Notes: generated by a model from the sequence alone, not told the origin. DNA of 64,000 nucleotides from Anaerolineae bacterium (GCA_021296065.1 JAGWBD010000012.1:1-64000); one strand, 5' to 3'. Counted from the stretch's first letter, positions 1-8,552 are shown. Made by a program: numbers and translations.

Positions 1-92
1 GTTGCTGAGCCGCGCAATGTTGGGCATGGTGCGCTTGTAGTGGTTGGCCTTGACGCGGCGCCAGACGTCCTCGACGAAGTCGCGTTCGAAGC
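1..92 (-). pseudogene. Orphan copy of the nadE 3' coding end (cut by window edge)
   Basis: Read on the minus strand this stretch encodes a segment that aligns with the C-terminal part of the complete nadE gene at 720-793 (FVEDVWRRVKANHY, then ARLSN). It contains 18 extra bases at 17-34 (KRTMPNI where the complete gene has a single N). That KR..P.I pattern is what I expect at this place in bacterial NAD synthetases. Outside the 18 bases the differences lie near the inner end and are mostly synonymous. There is no start codon, and the coding similarity ends about 30 bases after the stop of the preceding small gene. It continues past the left edge, so its full extent is unknown. Confidence 0.75.
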
Positions 93-129
93 TACCCCGT
101 GCATTGAGAATTTCAACAGGCTTGCGGCG

Positions 130-597
130 TCATTCCTCTGACCAGTCCTCAATCTGTATGATTATGAATGCGGCCATGCGAGCATCTGTGTCCAGCGTCC
201 ATGAAATTGTTGCATCACAGTTGAGAATCATTACATCGCGCCGAGAATCATCCACAATCTGGTTGCGCCTACCGCACCTGCTTGCCGTGATTCCGAGATC
301 AACATCACCACTGAACACAGTATCTTCATCGCCTACGTCCAGTTTGTGGACCTCGTAAAATCCCGGGCCGACCGTGAACAGACCAGCTGCACTTCGATCA
401 TACAGGAAACTTTCGGATCCCGTTCTCGTGTTAACAACAACGGGGTAAATCCATCCAATGTCCCTGCTAAGTGAGCCCTTCGTTATTGCAAAACTGCGCG
501 GGCCTTCTGGTTCAGCAGGTGTATCGTCTTCCTGGGCAACCAGCGGCAGTGTTGCTACACAAAGCAGGACCAACATGGTCAGAATGTTGCGATACAC
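130..597 (-). CDS. Small secreted protein of unknown function
   Basis: A 155-residue protein if translation starts at the GTG at 597, which lies 6 bases after a strong AAGGAGAA ribosome binding site; the longer reading upstream has no such site. The N-terminus (about residues 1-22, LTMLVLLCVATLPLVA then Q) is a typical signal peptide, so the product is probably exported. The rest is polar and acidic with two cysteines and no motif I recognise. The gene is visibly less G+C-rich than its neighbours and sits between the complete nadE and an orphan copy of the nadE 3' end, which suggests it is acquired cargo. Function unknown. Confidence 0.65.
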   Translation of the reverse strand: MYRNILTMLVLLCVATLPLVAQEDDTPAEPEGPRSFAITKGSLSRDIGWIYPVVVNTRTGSESFLYDRSAAGLFTVGPGFYEVHKLDVGDEDTVFSGDVDLGITASRCGRRNQIVDDSRRDVMILNCDATISWTLDTDARMAAFIIIQIEDWSEE

Positions 598-671
598 GCG
601 AAGTTCTCCTTGGTCTTGAGCGCAAGCGCATTCATTTATGGAATGAAGAGTCAAGAGATTAAGTTACCCTT

Positions 672-1490
672 TTACCCCACCCAGTCGCGCAGGTAGAGGA
701 AATCGTGGCCGAGGGCGCGGTTGCTGAGCCGCGCATTGTAGTGGTTGGCCTTGACGCGGCGCCAGACGTCCTCGACGAAATTGCGCTCAAAGCCTTCCTC
801 CACCACCTCGTCCACCACGTAGCGTTCATCCACCAGCAGGTAGAGCACCTGGTCGACCTGCTCGTAGGTGAAGCCCAGCTCCTCCTCGTCGGTCTGGCCT
901 TCCCAGAGGTCGGCCGAAGGTGCCTTGTCAAGGATTGATTGCGGCAGGTCCAGCGCCGCGGCCAGTTGCCGCACCTGGGCCTTGTAGAGGTCGGCGATCG
1001 GTTGCAGGGCGACGCCGCTGTCGCCATAGATGGTGGAATAGCCCAGCAGAAATTCGGTCTTGTTGCTGGTGCCCATCACCAGGCCGCCCCAGGCGACCGA
1101 CTGATCGTAAGACACGATCATGCGCTGGCGCGCCATGATGTTGCCGCGCCGGCGCCGGTCCATCTGCGGGAAGCGTTCGAAGAGCGGCAGCACCATCTCG
1201 GTGATCTCGACGGTCAGCGCAGGCAGGCCGAGGGCCTCGATCAACAGGTCGGCGTCGGCCAGGCTGTTGGGCGCGGAATCGCGCCAGGGCATGCGGATGG
1301 CCAGCACGTTTTCCGTCCCCAGGGCGCGGGCCGCCAGCGCCGCCGAAAGCGCCGAATCGATGCCGCCGGACAGCGCGATGACGGCTCGCGGCAGGCCCGC
1401 CTTCTGCGTCTGGTCATGAATGAAACCGCAGAGGACCTGCGTCGCCAGGTCCGTGTCAATGGACAGCCGCGCCAGGACCCCGTCGCCCAT
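672..1490 (-). CDS. nadE: NAD(+) synthetase, ammonia-type
   Basis: Adenylates nicotinate adenine dinucleotide and amidates it to NAD+, the last step of NAD synthesis. The 272-residue length is that of stand-alone ammonia-type NadE. The ATP-pyrophosphatase P-loop SGGIDS is at residues 41-46, followed by the conserved GTSNKTE and YGDSG segments. The start is the ATG at 1490, five bases after the stop of the upstream LLM gene, so the two are probably co-transcribed. Odd point: near the C-terminus the HYKR..P.I segment expected in the family is shortened by six residues to HYNARLSN, whereas the orphan tail at 1-92 keeps the longer form. A separate nitrilase at 3973-4842 could supply ammonia in trans (inference). 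Confidence 0.9.
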   Translation of the reverse strand: MGDGVLARLSIDTDLATQVLCGFIHDQTQKAGLPRAVIALSGGIDSALSAALAARALGTENVLAIRMPWRDSAPNSLADADLLIEALGLPALTVEITEMVLPLFERFPQMDRRRRGNIMARQRMIVSYDQSVAWGGLVMGTSNKTEFLLGYSTIYGDSGVALQPIADLYKAQVRQLAAALDLPQSILDKAPSADLWEGQTDEEELGFTYEQVDQVLYLLVDERYVVDEVVEEGFERNFVEDVWRRVKANHYNARLSNRALGHDFLYLRDWVG

Positions 1491-1495
1491 CGCGT

Positions 1496-2362
1496 TCAGG
1501 CGCTCCCGAATTCGGTCACGAAGCTCTCCACCAGCGCCAGATGCTCCGAAAGCGAGCCGCAGCCGGCATTCATGGTGTCGAGCGCGATGTGGGTCGCGCC
1601 CAGTTCGCGCCACTCGCCCACGAAATCGGCCCACTGCGCCCGCTCGATTTCACCGGCGTTGAGCCAGACGTTGATGCCGAAGTTGTCCGGGTCGCGCCCT
1701 TCTTCCGCCAGGTACTGACGCAAACGCGGCACGCGCGAGCGGCCTTCCGCCAGATCGGAGCCGGGCAACATGCCGTCCGCCAGACGCGCCGCGCGGCGTA
1801 CCACCACGTCGGCATAGCCGCCGATCCAGACGGGAATCGGACGCTGCACCGGCAAGGGATTGATGCCGGTCTGCCGCAACTGGTGGTACTGCCCGTCGAA
1901 GTCGACCACTTCGTCGCTCCACAGGGCGCGCATGAGCCGGATCTGCTCTTCGGCGCGGCGGCCGCGATCGCGGAAATTCATGCCCATGCCCTCCAGCTCG
2001 ACCTGGTTCCAGCCGATGCCGATGCCCAGCTGCAAACGCCCGCCGGAGAGGATGTCGATTTCGGCGGCCTGCTTGGCGACCAGCTGCGCCTGGCGCTGCG
2101 GCAGGATCACGATGCCGCTGAAGAACTCGATGCGCTCCGTGATGGCGGCGGCCCAGGCGAAGAAGGTCAGGATTTCGTGGAAGGAGTGCTGGTCGGTATA
2201 GGGGCCGGGCCAGGCCGCCGGATCGGCCGGTCGGTGCCCCAGCACGTGATCAAAGCAGAGCAGATAGTCGCAGCCCATGGCTTCAACTGTCTGAACATAG
2301 TTTCGCAGGGAGGCCACGTCCGTGCCGCTCTCGGTTTGGGGGAATACTGCGCCAGTTTTCAT
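1496..2362 (-). CDS. LLM-class F420-dependent oxidoreductase
   Basis: Luciferase-like monooxygenase superfamily TIM barrel, 288 residues. The opening MKTGAVFPQTE, the segment CDYLLCFDHVLG, the LSGGRLQLGIGIGW loop and the later PVWIGG are typical of the F420-type subfamily (TIGR03619-like) that moves hydride between a deazaflavin or flavin and an organic substrate. The substrate cannot be read from the sequence. A GGTGAG ribosome binding site precedes the ATG. The gene lies directly upstream of nadE with a 5-base gap, so they probably share a transcript. A second, more distant LLM gene is at 62744-63748. Confidence 0.85.
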   Translation of the reverse strand: MKTGAVFPQTESGTDVASLRNYVQTVEAMGCDYLLCFDHVLGHRPADPAAWPGPYTDQHSFHEILTFFAWAAAITERIEFFSGIVILPQRQAQLVAKQAAEIDILSGGRLQLGIGIGWNQVELEGMGMNFRDRGRRAEEQIRLMRALWSDEVVDFDGQYHQLRQTGINPLPVQRPIPVWIGGYADVVVRRAARLADGMLPGSDLAEGRSRVPRLRQYLAEEGRDPDNFGINVWLNAGEIERAQWADFVGEWRELGATHIALDTMNAGCGSLSEHLALVESFVTEFGSA

Positions 2363-2426
2363 GTCGTTTGTCTCACCTCAATGCAGGGACGTTTAAATTC
2401 TTGCGAGCGATTTGAAAAGCGATAGT

Positions 2427-3374
2427 TCAGCCAATTGCGCTTCCCAGACCCGAGAGATAACCCTCTCTCATTCGTTTGCTGGCCGCTGCGTCCGGCACCA
2501 TCATCTCCACGCCGTGGAACAGTCCATCATACACCAGCAGGTCGGTCGGCACGCCGGCGACCATCAGGCGTTGCGCGTAGTCAATGTTCTCATCCCGGAA
2601 CAGGTCCAGGGTGCCGACGATGACCAGCGCCGGCGGCAATCCGCTCAGGTCTTTGGCGCGCGTCGCTGCCGCATAGGGCGAGACATTATCAGTTCCATAT
2701 TCATCGCCCAGGTACATTTTCCAGGCCTTGAAAGACACCTCCCGATTCCAAACGGTCGGACAGGTATCCGCATGGCCGGAAGGCGTGTCATGCGTGTCGT
2801 CGATCATGGGATAGATCAACAGCTGGTAAGCGAGCTCCGGCCCCCTGTGGTCGCGGTTGTAGAGCGCCAGACCGGCGCTCAGGCCGCCGCCCGCGCTCCC
2901 GCCGCCAATGGCGACCCGCGCCGCATCAATGCCCAGGTCCCCGGCATTCTCGACCATCCAGTTCAACGCCGCAAAACTGTCGGCGATGCTTTCCCTGTAG
3001 GTCGCTTCGGGCGCAAGACGATAATCGACCGAGACCACCGTGCAGCCGATTACTTCGGCGATCTCGATGCAACGCGCGTCATCGCGGGCCAGACCCACGA
3101 TATAGCCGCCGCCATGCAGCCAGAGCAGTCCCCCGCGCGGCGCATTGCCAGGCGGCTGGTAAATCGCAAGGGGAACATCGCAGTCCTGCCCGGCAATCGT
3201 GATTTCCTCGATCGTCACGTCAGTGGGCGGGAGGTTGGCGCGCATTTCGAGATTACTCTCCAGGGTCATCTCGCGCGCCAGGGGAGGATCGTCGCCAATG
3301 GCGATATAGCGCTCGGGCGGGTGTTCATAGATGGCGTGGACGACTTCGGGGTCGATTCTGTCGATGAAGGACAT
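2427..3374 (-). CDS. Alpha/beta hydrolase, hormone-sensitive-lipase (family IV) type
   Basis: A 315-residue esterase-like protein. The oxyanion-hole motif HGGG is at 87-90, the nucleophile elbow GGSAG has Ser160, and the rest of the triad is probably Asp257 (TLDLF) and His287 (LFHGVE). These are hallmarks of bacterial HSL esterases that hydrolyse short acyl esters, probably in the cytoplasm since no signal peptide is seen. I chose the ATG at 3374 because residues from there (MSFIDRIDPE) begin the family-like region; the upstream extension is G+C-biased filler. The substrate is unknown. It runs in the same direction as the LLM gene but with a 64-base gap. Confidence 0.88.
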   Translation of the reverse strand: MSFIDRIDPEVVHAIYEHPPERYIAIGDDPPLAREMTLESNLEMRANLPPTDVTIEEITIAGQDCDVPLAIYQPPGNAPRGGLLWLHGGGYIVGLARDDARCIEIAEVIGCTVVSVDYRLAPEATYRESIADSFAALNWMVENAGDLGIDAARVAIGGGSAGGGLSAGLALYNRDHRGPELAYQLLIYPMIDDTHDTPSGHADTCPTVWNREVSFKAWKMYLGDEYGTDNVSPYAAATRAKDLSGLPPALVIVGTLDLFRDENIDYAQRLMVAGVPTDLLVYDGLFHGVEMMVPDAAASKRMREGYLSGLGSAIG

Positions 3375-3619
3375 GGCGCACCTGCCTTGGGGATTACCAA
3401 CGGGCTCTTTGACTGCCCTCGTCGATAGCCTAACGCAGCCCCCGGGCTGCGACAAACGCGGGATGGATCCGCCAGGCGGTGTTTCCACCTGGTTGGAGAA
3501 GTCGAATTTGGCAGGTGCTCAGCCCGGGCGTCCCTGATACGCGTCTGCCTGAAGTCCGCCAAAACCACTCGCCACAACTTGCCGCCGAAATATGACCTGC
3601 GCCCTTGCACTCACAGAGT

Positions 3620-3976
3620 TTATTCTCCCATCACGCGCTGACTGAACGCCGTGATGCGGTGGGGGTAGTCCTCTTCGACCTTCATCTCGCAGAGCACAAA
3701 AGAGTCGCTGCACTGCGCCTGCATCAGCACCAGCGCGTGATGCTTCTCCAGCGCCAGCACCTGCATCGGCTTCAGCGAGCCGTAGCGCGCCTGGTCCGCC
3801 TGCAGCGCCGCCAGACGCGCCGTCGCGCACGACTCTTGCAACGCCGCCTCCGTGTAGCCCGTGGACACGAAGTCCATCAACCGCATGTCGTCGCCGCGCT
3901 TCAGCAGGCCGCACTGCGCGATCAGGCGCATGCCGGCGTTGCTGCCGCCGAGGTTGGGGCGCCCGCCCGCGCTCAT
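3620..3976 (-). CDS. Conserved-looking small protein, function unknown
   Basis: A 118-residue protein with no signal peptide or membrane segment. Its ATG overlaps the stop of the nitrilase gene (shared ATGA at 3973-3976), so it is probably translationally coupled to it. The C-terminal half (EKHHALVLMQAQCSDSF, then EEDYPHRITAFSQR) weakly recalls NTF2-like or lumazine-binding-like modules found near serine hydrolases. This is an impression only and I assign no function. The 245 bases downstream (3375-3619) contain no gene I can support. Confidence 0.6.
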   Translation of the reverse strand: MSAGGRPNLGGSNAGMRLIAQCGLLKRGDDMRLMDFVSTGYTEAALQESCATARLAALQADQARYGSLKPMQVLALEKHHALVLMQAQCSDSFVLCEMKVEEDYPHRITAFSQRVMGE

Positions 3977-4842
3977 CCCCCGTCCTTCTCAAGGATGCGC
4001 GCCAGTTCGCGTTGCACCAGATACGGCCGTTCGTCGCGCAGCAGCGGCATGTGGGCGCGCGTGCGCCGCAGCTGGTTGAGGTCGATCTCCTGCAGCAGCA
4101 GGGTCTCCTCGAAGTAGGGCGCCTGGGCCAGCAGTTCGCCCTCCGGGTTGGCGATCAGCGAGCCGCCCCAGAAGTTCTTGCCGTCCTCGTAGCCGACGCG
4201 GTTGCACATCAGCACGTAGTTGGTGAAGGTGCTGGCGCAGGCCTGGTTCATCAGTTCGACCCAGCGGGCCACCGTCAAACGCCCGCCCTCGCGGCTGCTG
4301 ATGCCGCGCGTGGGGCTGCTGTTGGCGAAGACCAGCAGATCGGCGCCGTCCATCCACAAGAGCCATGGCGCCGAGAGGTGCCAGAAGTCCTCGCAAATCA
4401 ACATGCCGACGCGCCCGAAGCGCGTCTCGAAGGCGCGCACCTGGTCCCCCTGGGCGAAGTAACGGCTGTCATCGAACATGGTGTAGGTCGGCAGGTAGAG
4501 CTTGTGATGCACGTGCAGGCACTCGCCGCCGGACAGCCAGGCCTGGGCGATGGTGAAGCGGTGACGCCGGTCCACGTGCACGAAGCCGACCACCAGGTCG
4601 AGTGCCAGACTCTTGCTGGCCTCAAGCAGGGTACGGAAGCTCGCATCGTCCTCGCTGGCCGACATGGCCAACTCCGGCACCAGGTCCATCACCTGATAGC
4701 CGGTCAGCGAGAGCTCGGGGAAGACCAGCAGGTCCGCGCCTGCGTCGCGCGCCTCTTCGGCCAGCGCCAGGTGCGCTGCCAGATTGTGCTGCAGATCGCC
4801 CAGTTTGGGGGCCATCTGCGCCAGGCCCACATTGACCCGCAT
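3973..4842 (-). CDS. Nitrilase-superfamily carbon-nitrogen hydrolase, glutaminase-like
   Basis: A 289-residue amidase of the nitrilase fold with a clear Glu-Lys-Cys triad: Glu43 (FPELSLTGY), Lys114 (HHKLYLP) and Cys150 (LICEDFW). The FPELSLTGYQ and CEDFW forms are closest to the glutaminase domain of glutamine-dependent NAD synthetases. Because nadE here is the short ammonia-type enzyme, this protein may release ammonia for it or for another amidotransferase; that is inference, and a general amide hydrolase is the alternative. A GGGAGTGA ribosome binding site precedes the ATG. It is the middle gene of a minus-strand run with the amidohydrolase upstream and a small overlapping gene downstream. 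Confidence 0.85.
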   Translation of the reverse strand: MRVNVGLAQMAPKLGDLQHNLAAHLALAEEARDAGADLLVFPELSLTGYQVMDLVPELAMSASEDDASFRTLLEASKSLALDLVVGFVHVDRRHRFTIAQAWLSGGECLHVHHKLYLPTYTMFDDSRYFAQGDQVRAFETRFGRVGMLICEDFWHLSAPWLLWMDGADLLVFANSSPTRGISSREGGRLTVARWVELMNQACASTFTNYVLMCNRVGYEDGKNFWGGSLIANPEGELLAQAPYFEETLLLQEIDLNQLRRTRAHMPLLRDERPYLVQRELARILEKDGG

Positions 4843-4898
4843 CGCTCACTCCCTGCATCTGGCGGGCATCATACCAGAATCCCCTGCTGCGAGTCGCT

Positions 4899-6533
4899 TC
4901 AGCGCCAGCCCGTCCAGCCCGGGCCGCGCAGCACCTGGCCGGGCAGCGCGCCGGTGTGCTCGCCGTCGCGCAGCACCTGCACGCCGTTGACAAAGACCTG
5001 CTGCATGCCGCTGGCGTAGCGATGCGGCTCCTGCGGCGTGGCGTGGTCCTGCACCTGCGCCGGATCAAAGACCACCACGTCGGCGAAGTAACCCGGTCGC
5101 AGCAGACCGCGCCCGCGCAGCTTCAGGTTTTGCGCCGGCAGGCCGCTCAGTTTGCGCACGGCTTCCGCCAGCGTGAGCAGGCCCTCGTCGCGCACGTACT
5201 TGCCGAGCACGCGCGCGAAAGAACCGTAAGCGCGCGGATGCGGGATGTTGTTGAGGAAGACGCCCTCCGGCGCCTGCGATTCGGCGTCCGAGCAGAAGCT
5301 GACCCAGGGCAACTGCACCTGGCGGCGCAGATTGTCCTCGTCCATGGCGAAGTACATGGTGAAGATGCGGCTTTCGTCCTCGATGATCAGGTCGATCAGG
5401 GTCTCGGCGGCCGAGTCGCTGCCGCGCTCTTGCATGACCTCGGCGAGGGTCACGCCCTGCAGCGATTGCAAATGTGCCTTGCGCAGGCCGGCCAGCAGGA
5501 TGTTTTGCGGCGGCAACATCAGGGCGCGGTTCTCCCAGTCGCCGCCGGGCTGCGTCATCTCGGCGACCAGACGGGCGCGAATATCCGGGTCGCGCAGGCG
5601 TTCGATCAGGGCCGTGATGCCCCCTTCGTGCGCCCAGGGCGGGATGCAGGTGTCGAGGCCGGTGCCGGAGTAGGTGTAGCTGTACATGTCGGCCGTCACG
5701 GGCAAGCCTTCCGCGCGCGCCGCCTCCACGGCCGCGATGGCGTGTTCCATGCGATGCCAGTTGGCGCCCCCGCTGGCCTTGAGGTGATAGATCTCGGCCG
5801 TCACGCCGGTCTCGCGCGCGATGGCGATCAGTTCCTCCACCGCCTGCAGAAAGTCGCCGCCCTCGTTGCGGATGTGCGAGATGTACATGGCGTCGTGTTC
5901 GGCCAGTACGCGCGCCAGTTCGATCAGTTCGTCGGTCTCCGAGTAACAGGCAGGCGCGTAAATCAGGGCGGCGGACATGCCCATGGCGCCCTCGCGCAGC
6001 GCCTGGCGCAAGAGCTGCTTCATTGCGTCCAGTTCCCCGGCTGTCGGCGCGCGATTGTCGCGCCCCATGGCGTGGATGCGCAGCGTGCTGCTGCCCACGA
6101 AAGAGGCGATGTTGCAGGCGACGCCGCGCGCTGCCAGCCATTCCAGATACTCGCCCAGCGTCGTCCATTCGACGTCGTAGAGGATGTCCCCCTGCGACAT
6201 GTAGGAGCCCGGTCCGCTCGCCTTCATCGCCGGGCTGAGCGGGCCCATCGATTCGCCCTCGCCCATCACCTCCAGCGTCACGCCCTGGCGGATTTCACTC
6301 TGCGAGCGACCGTCCTCGATCAGGGACTCGTTCGACCAGCTGAGCATGTTGATGAAGCCGGGGGCGACGGCCAGGCCTTCCACGTCCAGCACGCGCGCAG
6401 CCGTGATGTTCTCATCCGGCGCCGCCAGGGCCTGGATGCGCTCACCGGACAGCGCCAGGTCGGCGCGTCGGGGCGGGCCGCCGCTGCCGTCGTAGATCGT
6501 GCCGCCGCGCAGCAGCAGGTCGCAGTCCGTCAT
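4899..6533 (-). CDS. N-acyl-D-amino-acid deacylase-like amidohydrolase
   Basis: A 544-residue amidohydrolase-superfamily protein of the length of D-aminoacylases, which cleave N-acyl groups from D-amino acids. It begins with the small beta-sandwich (LLLRGGTIYDGSGG) and has barrel motifs such as YISHIRNEGG and IYHLKASGG, which carry histidines, and SFCSDAESQ. The strand that normally carries the HxH metal ligands instead reads GFINMLSWSNE, and the following GVTLEVMGEG lacks the cysteine used by classic D-aminoacylases, so the metal site is altered. The ATG at 6533 overlaps the stop of the Lgt-like gene (ATGA) and has an AAGGAGA site. The long upstream extension of the frame lies inside that gene and is not coding. 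Confidence 0.82.
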   Translation of the reverse strand: MTDCDLLLRGGTIYDGSGGPPRRADLALSGERIQALAAPDENITAARVLDVEGLAVAPGFINMLSWSNESLIEDGRSQSEIRQGVTLEVMGEGESMGPLSPAMKASGPGSYMSQGDILYDVEWTTLGEYLEWLAARGVACNIASFVGSSTLRIHAMGRDNRAPTAGELDAMKQLLRQALREGAMGMSAALIYAPACYSETDELIELARVLAEHDAMYISHIRNEGGDFLQAVEELIAIARETGVTAEIYHLKASGGANWHRMEHAIAAVEAARAEGLPVTADMYSYTYSGTGLDTCIPPWAHEGGITALIERLRDPDIRARLVAEMTQPGGDWENRALMLPPQNILLAGLRKAHLQSLQGVTLAEVMQERGSDSAAETLIDLIIEDESRIFTMYFAMDEDNLRRQVQLPWVSFCSDAESQAPEGVFLNNIPHPRAYGSFARVLGKYVRDEGLLTLAEAVRKLSGLPAQNLKLRGRGLLRPGYFADVVVFDPAQVQDHATPQEPHRYASGMQQVFVNGVQVLRDGEHTGALPGQVLRGPGWTGWR

Positions 6534-7273
6534 GGGGGTCTCCTTCGTCCGCGCCAGAGCGGCCAGGCACAGGCCAGCAGCACGGCCAGGTCCAGCCACT
6601 GGTCGCTGCGCAAACCGGACCACTGCGGCACGTGGTCCGCGCGCCAAAAGCCGATGAAAAGCATCCCCGCCGCCAACAGGGCAAGCAACAGCAAGAAGCG
6701 GAGGCCGCGCAACCAGCGCCGTCGGAAAAGCAGGCCTGCCAGCAACAGGGCAATCACGCCCAGCAGCAGACCGAAGAGCGGCGTATTGTAGCGCGGCGCG
6801 TATATAGCGTAGACGTCCGGCAGCTCGGCCACCAGCAGCGGCGAATGATTCGCCAGGGTGTCGACCTCGCGCCCGTAGCCGCAGCCGGCCGCCATGCAGC
6901 CGCGCCAGGCGCCCAGACAGAGCAGCGCCAGCGCCGGCGTCAGGGCGTCCAGCAGGGCGGGCCAGGCGAGACGGCGCCAGCGCGCCCCCAGCCACAGCCC
7001 GGCGAGCGCGCCGACAAGCCCGCTGTGCCACTCCAGTCCGCCGCTGCTCCAGCGCAGAATGTCTTCCGGCGTGCGGAAAAAATGTTCAAAATGCAGCAGC
7101 ACGTGACCGCCGCGCGCGGCCAGCAGGCCCAGGGCCAGCGCCAGCAAACAGGCATCCAGCACGGCGGCCGGCGGGCCGGGCCGCTGCCACAGGGCGACGG
7201 CGCCGGCCAGCAAAATGGCCAGTGCAAGGACCAGGCTGAAGGTCTGCAGCTGCCAGGGACCGATGGCCGTCAC
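6530..7273 (-). CDS. Prolipoprotein diacylglyceryl transferase (Lgt)-like membrane protein
   Basis: A polytopic membrane protein of about 247 residues with some seven hydrophobic segments. Segments resembling Lgt are ARGGHVLLHFEHF, GGLEWHSGLVGALAG (the arginine/histidine region) and the GCMAAGCGYG loop; a SDQWLDL segment sits where Lgt has its MGQ motif. Lgt attaches diacylglycerol to the lipobox cysteine of lipoproteins at the membrane. The match is looser than for a housekeeping Lgt, so a paralogue with a changed role is possible. The start is uncertain: I prefer the GTG at 7273, but an in-frame TTG at 7300 would add nine residues. Confidence 0.65.
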   Translation of the reverse strand: MTAIGPWQLQTFSLVLALAILLAGAVALWQRPGPPAAVLDACLLALALGLLAARGGHVLLHFEHFFRTPEDILRWSSGGLEWHSGLVGALAGLWLGARWRRLAWPALLDALTPALALLCLGAWRGCMAAGCGYGREVDTLANHSPLLVAELPDVYAIYAPRYNTPLFGLLLGVIALLLAGLLFRRRWLRGLRFLLLLALLAAGMLFIGFWRADHVPQWSGLRSDQWLDLAVLLACAWPLWRGRRRPP

Positions 7274-7360
7274 GGGGACGGGCCTGGTCTTTGCAACCAA
7301 AAGCTGTTGACCAGCGTGTTAAAAGGACGCAAGAATTGCCCTGGACGGGCAGGGACGCGG

Positions 7361-7388
7361 TTCACAACGGGATGCCCCGTGCTATAAT
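7361..7388 (+). promoter_or_regulatory. Sigma-70-type promoter with extended -10, for the SPFH gene
   Basis: TTCACA (7361-7366) is separated by 16 bases from TATAAT (7383-7388). The -10 is preceded by TG and one base, giving TGCTATAAT, an extended -10. It lies about 120 bases before the SPFH start and points at it. Confidence 0.6.
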
Positions 7389-7508
7389 CGGCACAGATTG
7401 TAGCACTTGCCCCGTCCTTTCGTTCACCGGAGGCACCCGCCGCGAGGCCTTTCGGCCTGTCAGCCATGGCATGGCGCGCCGGTTTTAAAAACCACAGGAG
7501 AGAAAAAC

Positions 7509-8552
7509 ATGGGTGGTATCAGTTCACTGCTGGGCGCGGTGGCCCTCGTCGGCTTCCTTGTCTTTCTGGGCGGCATCGGCCTGGTGGTGGTGGCGGCCTC
7601 GCAGGGTCGCAACTTCCGCAGCGGCGTGTCGCTGGCCGGCGTCGGTCTCGTCATCGGCCTTGCCTTCAGCGTCATCAGCCAGGGCATCCTGATCGTCTCG
7701 CCGCAGGAAGTCGCTGTCATTTTCAACACCATCAACGGTGAGCTGGAAGACCCGCCACGGCGTTCGGGTACCTCCATCGTTATCCCGGTACTGCAGTCCT
7801 ACACGATTTACCCGATCGAGCAGCTGGAATACACCATGTCCAGCGCCGCCGGTGAGGGACAGCGCGCCGCCGCGGACGACTCGGTCGAGGGCCGCTCGGT
7901 CGATGGTCAGGTGGTCTTCCTCGACATCACCGTCATCTACAACATCAACGCCCTGCAGGCCAACCTGGTACACGAACGCTGGCGCAACCGCTATCAGGAC
8001 GAGTTCATCCGGCCCGCCGTGCGCGGTCTGGCCCGTGACGTCATCTCGCGCTTCCGCGCAGAGGACATTTTCGGCACCCGCCGTACCGAGGTGCGCGATG
8101 AAATCGACAGTCAACTGCGCGAGCGCATGAAGGCGGAAGGCTTCGACCTTAGCAGCCTTATCGTGCGAAACGTCTCCTTCTCGGCGGAGTTCGCCAACGC
8201 CATCGAGCAGCGTGAGATCGCCGAGCAGGAACGCATCCGCGCCCTGGACGAGGCCGAACGTCTGCGCGTTCAGGCCAGGGGCAGCCGTGATGCCGAAATC
8301 ACCAAGGCGGAAGGCGAGGCCCAGGGCATCGTGTTGCGCGCCCAGGCCCAGGCCGAGGCCCTGCGTCTGGTCAGCGAACAACTGGCCGCCAACCCCTCCC
8401 TGATCCAGTACGAGTACATCCAGAATCTGGCCGACAACATCAATCTGGCGCTGGTGCCTTCCAACAGCCCCTTCCTCTTCGACTTTGACAGCCTGGCCGA
8501 GGCCCAGGCAGATTTCGTGGCGCCGGACTCCGTACTCTCTGAAGACGGCTGA
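7509..8552 (+). CDS. SPFH/Band 7 (prohibitin-like) membrane protein
   Basis: A 347-residue protein. Two hydrophobic segments near the N-terminus (about residues 6-30 and 38-60) are followed by the SPFH domain (about 65-225, starting near SPQEVAVIFNTINGE) and an alanine/glutamate-rich coiled coil (about 230-300, with AEGEAQGIVLRAQAQAEALR-like heptads). Such proteins assemble into membrane-bound cages that organise microdomains and often restrain membrane proteases. The ATG at 7509 has an AGGAGA site and sits below a strong promoter at 7361-7388. The next genes encode a DnaJ-like protein and an HtrA-like protease, so a role in membrane or envelope protein quality control is reasonable inference. 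Confidence 0.9.
   Translation: MGGISSLLGAVALVGFLVFLGGIGLVVVAASQGRNFRSGVSLAGVGLVIGLAFSVISQGILIVSPQEVAVIFNTINGELEDPPRRSGTSIVIPVLQSYTIYPIEQLEYTMSSAAGEGQRAAADDSVEGRSVDGQVVFLDITVIYNINALQANLVHERWRNRYQDEFIRPAVRGLARDVISRFRAEDIFGTRRTEVRDEIDSQLRERMKAEGFDLSSLIVRNVSFSAEFANAIEQREIAEQERIRALDEAERLRVQARGSRDAEITKAEGEAQGIVLRAQAQAEALRLVSEQLAANPSLIQYEYIQNLADNINLALVPSNSPFLFDFDSLAEAQADFVAPDSVLSEDG

Noticed and set aside
4956-6791. Long open frame (611 codons) on the plus strand opposite the amidohydrolase
   Set aside because: Antisense shadow of a G+C-rich gene: no recognisable domain, no ribosome binding site, low-complexity Gln/His/Arg composition.
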